A stretch of 64,000 bases of DNA from Chitinophaga silvatica (lineage in GTDB: Bacteria; Bacteroidota; Bacteroidia; Chitinophagales; Chitinophagaceae). This document shows, piece by piece, positions 44,356 to 56,300 of the stretch; positions within the stretch are counted from its first letter, which is position 1; each line of letters starts with the position of its first letter. The position numbers were made by a program, and so were the translations under genes. Location: assembly GCF_003419895.1 (NCBI RefSeq), contig NZ_QPMM01000010.1, positions 310,001-374,000 of the forward strand. The letters run 5' to 3'. Under the pieces are notes generated by a model. That model saw nothing but the letters and a program-made list of their open reading frames with translations. It was not told the origin of the DNA and did not search any database.

Positions 44356-47300
44356 TTATCGTATTAATAAGATCCAACCCTTATACTTTCTCTCACCTTG
44401 TGGTGTACGTAATCTGAGGATATAGTAATATGTTCCTTCATTCAGATCATGTCCATCCCATGTATTATCATAGTTATTACTGTGGTATACCTGGTTACCC
44501 CATCTGTTGTAAATATCCAGAATAGAGCCAGGGTATCTGTCTATTCCCGGTATTACAAAGTGATCATTCTTACCATCTCCATCCGGTGTGATTGTATTCG
44601 GTATATCAATATCCCTACCTGTTATTTCCTGAGTAATAGTGACTGTATTGTCTGACAAGTCAGGATCGATTTCATTACCAGCAACTGTTGCTGTATTGGT
44701 AAGTGTACCTCCCGACATCAGTTTCACATTAAACGTTAGTGTTTCTTTAGTACCAGGTGCCATATCCGGGATAGTCCATATTATGCTCCGTGTACTTATA
44801 TCATACACTCCTACTCCCTTAGTCGTAACAATATTGGTTGCCTGTTGCAGTTTATTTTCCAACGGATCTTTCATCACTACACCTGTAGCCGTATCCGGAC
44901 CATTATTTTCTACTGTAATTACAAACTGCAGCACCTGATTTACATTCAATGGCAACGGTGTTGTCAGTTGTTTGGTAATCTTCAGATTTGCATACTTGGC
45001 AGTATTAATGATTACAGTATCAGTACCCGGGTTACTGATATCCGGTGGTCCTTCCACTACTGCTATATTCTTAATTGCACCGGCAGCCTTAATTTCAGTG
45101 GTATAAGACCAGGTAGCTGTTTCACCACCGTTAAGGGCGCCTACTGTCCATATCAGCCTGCGATCTGCACTATTAAACACTGCACTGCCTTTTGCAGGAG
45201 CGTTGAATACCGGATCACCCAGTTCTGTTGCAGCCGGTAATTGATCCGTTACCACAACAGGGTCTATGACAGTAGTTCCCGGATTATTGACCGTTAATGT
45301 ATAAGTGACCTGCTGACCTATAGCGTAAGGACCAGTAGGTGGACTCACCGTCTTGGTAATATTTAATGTTGTTTTATTAGTTACCTGTGTGATGATGGTA
45401 GCGCTGCGGTTATTGGAGCTATCCAGATCCGGAACTCCGGCAGGAGTATTAATAACAGCAGTATTGGTGATAATGCCAACCTGCGATGCAGTACCTTCTA
45501 TTTCAATTACGACTGTAGCTCCGGCCGGGAAGATGCCTATATCTGCTCTCACTACTTCACCAGTCAGACTGGTTGATACATTACCCGCACCACCGGTAGT
45601 TTGCACTACTGTGATTTGAGGCCGTGTAAGCGTTGCAGATATCGTATCCAGCATCACTGCATTATCAGCAGCATCAGGCCCATTGTTTTTAATCGTCAGC
45701 TGATAAACAACCTGACCATTCACCACTACCTGGGCAGGACCGGTTTTACTAATCGACAGATCTGTACTTGCTACTATAATTGGTACTATAGAAGTATCTG
45801 GCCTGGTGGTATCAGGAGGCCCGGTTACTATTGCAATATTGCGAATTTCGCCCGCACCTTTGATCACAGTGTTATAGTTCCAGGTTACATTCTCACCTGC
45901 AGCAAGAGTTCCAATATTCCATACCAGCACCCTGGTACTGCTATTGTAAGTAACAGTGCCTTTTGGTGGTGCACCATAAGTAGGATCACTAAGTAACTGA
46001 GCAGAAGGCAGCGTATCTGTAACCACAACAGACGGAGCGGACGCCTGTCCGAGATTGGATGCAGATAAAGTATATGTTAGCTGTTGCCCTACTTTATATG
46101 GCCCAGAATCCGGTGTTACTGATTTGGTAATATTAAGCTGACTCTTAGCTAATATGATAGTATTAACAGTTTGACTACGATTATTCGCACTATCAGTATC
46201 CGGTACTCCGGCCGGGGTATTTACAACCGCTATATTGGTAATTGCTCCTGGTTGTCCGGCGATTCCTGAAATCTGCAACACTACTTTACCGTTAGCAGGG
46301 AAAGTACCTATAGTTGCAGTGGCAATATTGCCGGTAACAGAAGTCTGTACATTGGCCGCACCGTTGCTGGTACCTGTTACACTGATTACCGGATTGAGCA
46401 ACTGTGCAGATAAGGTGTCCTTAACCACGGCACCATCTGCCGCCCCTGGTCCGTCGTTATCTATCGTTACTGTATAAGTGATATTAGCACCTGTGTAAAC
46501 GGTATCTGGTCCGGCTTTGGTAATAGCAAGATCGGTACCGGTAACCTGGATTACATTGGTAGAAGTATCAGGATTGCTTACATCAGGAGGTCCGGTAACT
46601 ATAGCCACGTTTTTAATGTTGCCGGTTCCTTTGATGATTGCATCATAACTCCAGTTCAATGTTTCGCCGGCATTCAGCAATCCAATGTTCCATTGCAGTA
46701 CTCTTGAACTGTTGTCGAAGGTAATAGTGCCTCTTGGAGGAGCAACATAAGTTGGATCACCCAACAGATTAGCTGCAGGAAGTGTATCTGTAATAAATAC
46801 AGGATTTACTCCGGCATTGCCTGCATTAGTGGCCGACAAGGTATAAGTAACCTTTTGACCTACTGTATATGGTCCGCTTACCGGATTGATTGTTTTGGTG
46901 ATGTTGAGGTCTATTTTTGGCAGCACAACCGTAGAAGCGGAGCTGGTATTATCTGGCAGATTGGTTTCTGTAACATCTGGCGGAGTGGTAATTGTAGCAG
47001 TATTGGTTACTGTACCCACTTCAGTAGCTGTACCAGTTATCTGCAATACAACCTGGCCAGTTACAGGGAAGTTACCTAACGTAGCCGTGAGCTTATTATT
47101 TACGATAGTTGCCTGTACATTGCCCGCGCCGTTATTGGTTTGTAAAACTGTTACTGTAGGATTAACTATACTAATCGGAATAGAGTCTTTAATCACTGCA
47201 TTATTCGCATTGGCAAAACCAGTGTTATTTGCAGTAAGTGTATATATCACCTTACTACCAACATATACCTGAGGAGTAGCAGTTTTTACGATATTCAGAT

Positions 47301-50300
47301 CTGCGGTACTGATCACGGTACTTACAACTTCCCTTGAAGGATAATCTGTTCCGTTTACACTTGCATGAGCAGTATTAAATACAGAACCGGCAGGGGCATT
47401 CAGATCTACTATACCATCAATCCTTATAACTAATCCGCTTGTATCGGCAGGAATATCGGCTACAATATTCAGGTTATTTCCATTGCCTGTAGCGCCGGAT
47501 TTAATTACAGTATTTTTTACTACCTGGGTGGTCCATACTACATTCTGAAGTACGGAAGGTATCAGATCTGTAATCACCACGTTCTTAGCATCACTTGGAC
47601 CAGGATTTAACAATGCGATTTCATATTCAGCATCCTGACCTCTGAACATCAGTGTTGGTCCTACTTTCAGAATCTGGATATTTGATTGAGTAGCAATTGT
47701 AACGGCCGTAGATGAAGAGGAAGATCCTGCTCCCGGTTCAGAAGGAGTAACTACAGCTGTATTGGTAATAGTACCTGTTGCACTACGAGGAACTAAACCT
47801 GTAACTGTAATCATCACTGTATTATTAACACCCGTTGGTATATTAGCCGATATATTGATGTTATTACCAACTCCGCTACTGCTTCCATTGATAGTTGCAG
47901 TTCCGGTAACCGTTGTTTGCCAGCTAACCTGAGTAATAGGAGCAGGTACCAGATCAGTAATTGCTGCATTAACAGCATCACTGATACCCTGGTTACTTAC
48001 AGTTATATTATAGATGATCTGCTGACCAGCAATAATAGTTGACGGACCACTCTTAGTAATACTTAAGATTGGTTGTGGAACTACAACTGTTTCAACAATG
48101 GCCGAAGTATCTGCCACTCCATTGGGTTCGGACGGATATGCAGCTGCAAAGTTTTTCAGTGTATCACGGAACGCAGGAGATACAACACCATTTACAGTAA
48201 TTGTTATCCGGTCGTTAGAGCCGGTTGGAAGGTCGCCGGTTACATCAATAATATTACCACTACCACTGGTTGCGCCATTGATTTTGGCATTACCAGAAGC
48301 AACTGCCGTCCACTTCACATTTGATACCGGTGCCGGCACCACATCCTGAATTAATGCATTCAGCGCCAGGCTAGGACCAGCATTATTGGCAACAATTGTA
48401 TAGGTAATATTATCTCCTGACCTGATCACAGCAGGACCACTCTTAGTAACCTGCAATACCGGTTTGAGCAGCACTGTAGTTACGGCACTACTAGAATCGG
48501 CTGCTACTCCAGGTTCGGATGGTGTTATGGTAGCAGTATTTCTGATTGCTCCTTCAAAGGCCGAATCCATCGTTCCTTTTACTGCAACCAGTATTTCAGC
48601 ACCGGCAGGAATATCGGCTGAAATATTTAATGTATTTCCAGTGCCTGTATTACCTGTATGTATCACTGCCCCTCCGCTTACTGATTGCACATTCCAGCTT
48701 GCATTTTTAATTACAGCCGGTACCTGATCAGTGATTACACTATTCACTGCATTACTTACGCCATTATTATCTACCTGCAATACATACTCAATTAATGCAC
48801 CTGCACCCAGAGATACCGGACCGCTCTTAACGATCTTCAGCAATGGTTGTTGCAAAATCTGAGTGATTACAGGTGGTGAAACTACTGGCGGGTTAACGGT
48901 TAACTCAGGAGTCAGTGTAGCCGTATTCCTTAATGTACCGGTAGCACCAGGAGCAACTGTTCCTGTAACTGTAATAATTACTGCTGCATTATTAGTTGGA
49001 GGAATGCTTGCAACAAGCGACAGTTGATTGCCGCTTCCGCTGCCACCACTTTTAATTACTGCGCCGTTTAATGTGCTGGCTGTCCAGGTAACTCCTTGTA
49101 TTCTGCTATCCAGTGTATCGGTCACTGTTAGGTTATTGGCAAATGCAGGGCCCTGATTGGTAGCCGTTATGGTGTAAACGATCTGTCCACCTGCTGTAAC
49201 GGTAGCAGGACCATTTTTCTGAATATCAACAGCGGCAATACCGTCTACCTGTGTAGATACGGAGTCGCTTACTTCCGGGATACCTGTACCACTTGCAGTA
49301 GCCCTATTTAGAATAATGCCGTTGAACTGGTTATTTAAGGTGCCTGTTACAGTAATAACTACACTATTTCCAACACCTGCAGGAATATTTGCTGTGGTAT
49401 TAATATTATTGGTAGTTCCTGAGAATGGCCCTGTTATGGAAGCGCCACCGAGTACAGAGGCATTCCAGCTAACATTTTGTATTTCAGCCGGCACTATGTC
49501 TGTAATCTTTATTCCGGAAGCATTTGATGGTCCGTCGTTCGTTACAACAATACGATAGGTGATTCCATTACCGGCAACTGCCTGTTTAGGGCCGCTCTTT
49601 CTTATTTTCACACCGGTAGACCGGCCTACTACTGTTTCAACCGTGCTGGTATTATTAGCAGGGTTATAATCAACCAGGCCTGTTACTTTAACATTAGCGG
49701 TGTTTACAATAGTACCCGCTGTGAAATTTCCATCCACTATTCCGGAGATGGTGATAGTGATGAAATTACTTCTGCCTGCTGCCAGCTTGGCTGGTAAATC
49801 GATATTACCTGAACTATCGATCTCCATACTATCCAGTATAGAACCATTTCCTGTTACAACCGCTTTCCAGCTAACATTGGTTATAGCCGGTGGTATTACA
49901 TCCGTAATCTGCAACTGATTGGCATCTCTGGGTCCATCATTAAATATCTGGATGGTGTAATTAATTGGCTCACCTGCTAAAATATTTTGTGGCCCACTCT
50001 TTATCAACCTTACTTCTGTTGCATTATTGATTAAAGTAGTGATAGAACTTTCCTTATTACCACCAGCAGTTACAGTAGCAGTATTAGTAACAGTAGTTCC
50101 GGCAGTTGATTTAACTCTGCCTTGAATCAGGATGAAGATTGCATTACCTGCTCCTACCGGAATATCGCCCGTTGTTTGAATAGTATTGTTAGTTCCTGAA
50201 GTAGCTCCCGTAACTGTAGCTGCACCTAATCCGCTGGCATCCCAACGGGTTACATCTATGGCTGCAGGAACAAGGTCTTGAATCAATGCACCGGTAATGT

Positions 50301-53300
50301 TACCTGAGCCACCATTTGTTACAGTGATACGGTAAACAAGACTATCATTAATATTTGCAATATTAGGTCCGCTCTTGGAAATCCTGATTACAGGATCATT
50401 GTCTATTACCGTAGTAACTGAGCTGCTGTTATCCGCAGGATATGGATCCACAATCGTTCCAGGCGGTAATGATACTACTCCGGTATTGGTAATGGTTGTA
50501 TTATTTGTAACCGCCGGACTAACGATACCAGTGATTGTTACCAATAAATAGGTATTTGAATCGGCCGGTATATCGGCAGTCAGATTTACATTACCATTTC
50601 CTGAAGTCGGAGAAATGTTGGTTACATTTCCTATCGTGGTGGTGGTCCATGTTGCATTTAGAATATTTGCCGGTAGTATATCTCTTACAATGGCACCTAC
50701 AGCAGTAGACGGACCATTATTTTCCACTCTCAGTACATATTGGATAGATTCACCAGCAGCCCTGTTTGCCGGACCGCTCTTGGTTAATCTCAGATTCGCC
50801 AATCTGGAAATCGTAGTAATAACAGTAGATGTATCTGAATTTACAAATACAGCAGGGTCATTTACAACAATAGCTGTATTAGTCATAGTTGGATTAGGAT
50901 ACACCGGATCTACCAATCCAATAACGGTTATATGAATAGATGATAATGGAGTATTAGGAATATTACCGGTGAGAAGGATATTACCAGTTCCGGTATTACC
51001 ACTGGTAATAGTTGCGCCATTCACGCCAGTGGCTGTCCATGTAGCATTTAGCAATCCGGCAGGCAGATTGTCTTTGATTGTAATATTGGTAGCGTCACTC
51101 GGGCCAGCATTAGTGATATCAATATCATAACGCAGACCGCTACCAGCAGGGGCTTCAGCCGGACCAGATTTACTGATCTGCAACTTCACTTCCCTTGTCA
51201 CAGTTGCTGTTACATGCGAACTAACCGGCGGTACACCAGGTTCTGCTGGTGTAGCTACTGCTGTATTTTCAAGTGTTCCGCTATAATCTCCTTTCAGGGT
51301 ACCATTGATCAGGATTGTTACTGCATTTTGTTCCCCAACCGGAATATCGGCAACTACTCTTACCTGATTACCGGAACCAGAAGCGCCAGACTGAATAATT
51401 GTAGAACCGCCACCGATGGCTAACCAGCTGGCATTTAACACCGCAGCCGGAATAGCATCTGTAATCACTGTTCCTATTGCATTGCTAGGACCAACATTCA
51501 CTACTTTAATTCCGTATATCACAGGTTCTCCTGCTCTTAATTCCTGAGTTCCCACTTTAGTAATCAGCAATCCGGGTTTGCTCGAAATTGTAGTTACAAC
51601 AGTATCAGAGTTCACCGGAGGATTTCCGGATTCTGAAGGAGTACCGATCGCAAAGTTGCTGATAGTTTGAGCACCAGCGTCTGGAGGAATAGTACCAATT
51701 ACTGTAATTGTTACCAATCCCTTCACCGGAATATCTGCAGTTACCCTTAATGCATTTCCTGTTCCGGTAGCACCATTATCAACCACTGCTCCACCACTGC
51801 CAACTGCCTGCCAGCTAACATTATTTAAAAGGGCAGGCACCTGATCTGTAATAACTGCATTTGCAGCACTTGAAGGACCCTGGTTAGAAACCAAGATGGT
51901 ATATGTAACATTATTTCCGGAATTAGCGGTAGTCGGACCTGATTTGGAGATTCGCAGCGCTGTTTGTTTGGTAACCGTAGTAACCACCGGAGTAGCAGAT
52001 CCAGGAGTAGCGCCAGGTTCTATTGGCTGGTAAGTAGCGCCATTCTGGAATGTACCGCTAAATGTAGGATCAATAATACCGGTAACAGTAATAGTGACAG
52101 TGGCAGTTTTACCACCTGGAATATCGGCGCTAAGATCTACATTATTACCTGTGCCATTAGCCCCTCTTATTATATTGGCTCCATTAGTACCAACTGCCGA
52201 CCAGGTTACCTGTTGTACCTGTGATGGCACCTGATCATTGATTGTCAGTTCCTGTGCATCAGCAGCACTTATATTGGTTACAATAATCTTGTAGGTAATC
52301 TGAGATCCAGCTGCCGCAGTAGAAGGACCGGATTTGGAGATAGTTAAATTAGGAATTCTCCTTACTCTCACTACTTTGGTAGCACTTACCGGAGGTACCG
52401 GTTCTGATGGAGTTGCAGTAGCTGTATTGGTAATACTTCCCTCCAGAGATGACGGAGTGGTACCTGTTACGGTTACGGTAATTGTATTGGCAGATCCTGC
52501 AGGTATAGAACCAGTAAGGCTTATATTATTTCCGGTACCGCTATTTGTTCCGGAAATAGTAGCATTACCAGCAGCAACAGCCATCCAGGTTACATTCATC
52601 AATTCAGCAGGAACTGCATCTGTAATTTTAAGATTATTTGCATTTGCATTACTGATATTGGATACAGTAATGGTATAAGTAATATTGGTTCCGGCGCCTA
52701 CTATATTGCTGGCCGATTTTGTAATTGCCAATTGAGGCAGCCTGTTTACAGTTGTAATTTTTGTGGCGCTATCGGTAGTTCCTGTACCCGGTAATGGGGC
52801 AACAATAGCTGTATTGGTAATCTTTCCATTAAATGCCGGATCAACAGTTCCCTGTATGGTGATCGTAATATTATTTCCAGTACCCGCTTCAATATCACCT
52901 TTCAGATTTATATTATTACCAGTACCATTCCTTGAACTGGTAATTGTTGCATTACCGTTGCCAACTGCACTCCAGATAACATTCTGAAGCGTTGAAGGAA
53001 CAATATCAGATATTGTAATACCTGTGGCATTACTAGGGCCATTGTTGGTTACAATAACCGTGTAGGCAATACGGGAACCTGCACTGGCAGTATCAGGACC
53101 TGTTTTTGTGATATTTAAACTGGCCTGCTGACTCAACGTTGTGGTTACAACATTGGAGTTAACAACAGGGATATTTAATTCGGAAGGTGTAACAACTGCA
53201 CTATTTTGTATAGGATTTACAGCAGATGGCCTGATAGTACCCTTGATAATAATCCTGCACAAACTACCAGCATTCAGGTTGGCAGTTACCTGCACTGCAT

Positions 53301-56300
53301 TTCCAGATCCTGTTCCACCGTTAGTAATAGTGCCGGTGCCGCTAACAATGGAGGCCGTCCAGATTACATTTGTAATGGATACTGGCACATTATCACTGAT
53401 CAACGTAGCTGTGCTGTTTGATGGACCATTATTTCCAACATCCAGCGTGTAGGTGATAGACTCCCCGGCTACTGCAGTTGCCGGACCACTCTTCACTGCT
53501 GTTAGTGCCAGAGATTTCTGAACAGTTGCTACATCAATATCCGTTACCGGAGGTATACCTGGTTCTGAAGGTGTAGCCGTTGCAAGGTTGGTAATAGTAC
53601 CACTAAAACCAGGATTAACAGTTCCTGTAATATTAACAATGATGTTATTTGAACTACCCGCTGGTACGCTTCCAACTACTCTGATAATACTACCGCTACC
53701 AGTCTGACCGGAGGTTATCACAGCTGCACCTTGTGCGGTGGCGGTCCATGTTGCATTCTGAATAGCAGCTGGTAATGTATCCGTTATTACAGAATTCACC
53801 GAATTACTTGGGCCGTTGTTCATCAATGTCAGCACGTAATTGATGGGTTGACCGGCAATAACTACCGGGCCTCCAGTATGGCTTTTATCGATGATCAGCC
53901 CCGGAGAACTGGTAATTAATGTATGGGTAGTATTAGAAGTTGAAGGATTTACAGTTACTTCTGTAGGAGTAATATTGGCAACATTATCTATGTTTCCTGT
54001 TGCATCAGACTTTACTGTTCCGGTAATTTTGATATATACTTTACCGGTATCTCCACCAGGCATATTTGCACGAACCTGCACTAAATTTCCGGTTCCTGTA
54101 TTGCCGGAAAGAATAGTGAGTTTACCTGTTGCGGTAGCCGTCCAGCTAACATTTGTCAGCTTACCGGACACCTGATCTGAGATCAGGGTATTAACGGCAT
54201 CACTTAATCCGGTGTTATTGACAACCAGATTAAAGGAAATATTGCTGCCGGCTATGGTGGAAGAAGGTGCAGACTTAATTGCCTGGAAGAACGGTTTACG
54301 AACCGGTGATACTGTTATTGTACTGGTTGCACCATTAGGATCTGGCACATCAGGCGATACAGCGGTTGCTGTATTGGTAAGATCACCTTCAAAGGAAGGG
54401 GAGATCTTACCACTTATTGTAATAATAACAGAGCTTCCATTATTTGTAGGAATATTTGCAACAACATCAACATTGGTTAATGTTGAATTATTTTGAACTA
54501 CCTGTGCACCACCTGTAATATTCACTGTAGCAGCACCACTTGCAATGAAGCCTGCAGGTAACGGATCTGTAATTCTTACATTGGTAGCATTACTTGGGCC
54601 TGCATTTACAACAACAATACGATAGATGAAATCCTGCCCTGAAATATAAGGGCCCTGTTCCAATATTGTTTTCTCGATCTGAATATCTGCCAGCGAAATG
54701 TAGGTTAATACAATTGTATCTCTGCTAGGCGGACAAAAATCATTTTCAATTGTCCACACCAGTGTTGCACTGGTATTAGGTGAAAGTGTGACAGCTGTAT
54801 TATTATGATCAGGATTCGCAATGAATGCAGTACCGCTAACAACCGTCCAGGTACCTGCACCTACAGTTGGTGCATTAGCATTCACTATAAATATACCAGT
54901 ATTGTATTGGGTTTGATCGGGTCCTGCGTTGGCAGTAGTTGGAGGAGCCGTAATGGTTATGCCTACTGTACTGGAAGAAGATGCGCAACTTCCATTTGCA
55001 ATAACCCATCTGAAAACATAGTTCCCTGGCTGTAGTCCACTTACTGTAGTTGCCGGATCATTGCTGTTTGCAAAGCTGGCGGTTGTAGGGCCGCTTACCT
55101 GCATCCAGGTACCCGTACCTACTGCAGGAGTATTGGCGGCAAGGATAGTTGACGTTGCACCACATAAATTTTGATTTGGACCTGCAACAGAAGTTGAAGG
55201 TTTTCCATCAATATTAAGTGTAAACGGATAAGTGACAGAAGAACAATTACTACTACTATTATTAAAGGTGATATTAAAATGATAAGTACCAGGGGCAATT
55301 CCTGAAGGAATCACTACACTTATTGGAGAAGCTCCCAGCGTACCATTGGTAATACTAATGAAGCCAGGTATATCTGAACTGGTCAGGGAATACCTGTTCG
55401 GGCTTCCGGATGTAATAGTATAAGGTAAAGAGAATACAGTAGTTCCTTCACAAATACTATTTACAGTACCCAGAGTGGCTGAAATATTAGGATTAACATT
55501 TACCAGGAAGGATTGGGAAGCACCATTTCCGGAGCATCCATTTACGGTGGCGGTAACACGATAATATGTATTTGCAGTTAATGCCCCCGTATTTAATGTG
55601 GCACCCGTCTGGCCTGCAACCACTGTCCATCCACTGGTTCCATTAGCACTGGTTTCCCACTGATAAGTAATACCAGTTGATGGAGTTCCGGATCCTACCG
55701 CGTTAATAGTTGCCGAAAGCTGGGTGCTCGTATTATAACAGATAGGTTGATTTCCACTTATACTTACAGTGAAGTCTATTACTTTTAATTCTATAGGCGA
55801 AGAAGTAACGCGGCAGTTAACGTTACTGATTTCTGTTGTTCCACCAGCTGCCACTACCCTATATTCATAACCTCCTACGGCATTAGGAACCGAAAAAGTA
55901 TGTTGATTGTTACCACCATTATTAACAACGCTACCTACATCTGTCCAGTCGGTTGCTCCCAGCAATCTTCTCTGTAACTGGAAGAAGTAGGAAGAATAGC
56001 TTCCTGCCGGCAGGCTTACATCTAATGTAGCAGTGCCACCTTTACATACTGGGCCAGATCCCTGAGTGAAAGTAATTGGCGGGCCACATGCTGCAAAAGC
56101 TATATCGTCCAGTGCCAGGTCATTACCATTGCTGCTGGGTGTATTACTGAATATTTTGAGGATCACTGAACTGGTAGTAGAAGGCATTCTGAAAACGCCA
56201 GCCTGGCGTACCCAGGTACCGGGCGACTGATAACTTACCTGTCCGGTAGATACACTGGCCAACGGGGTTCCATTAGGATCGTTGGCATCCATAATATCAA

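Noticed and set aside
44449..55035. Many plus-strand open frames of 60-130 codons inside the giant gene
   Set aside because: They arise from the biased, repetitive composition of the 12.5-kb minus-strand gene, repeat with its period and show no protein-like features.
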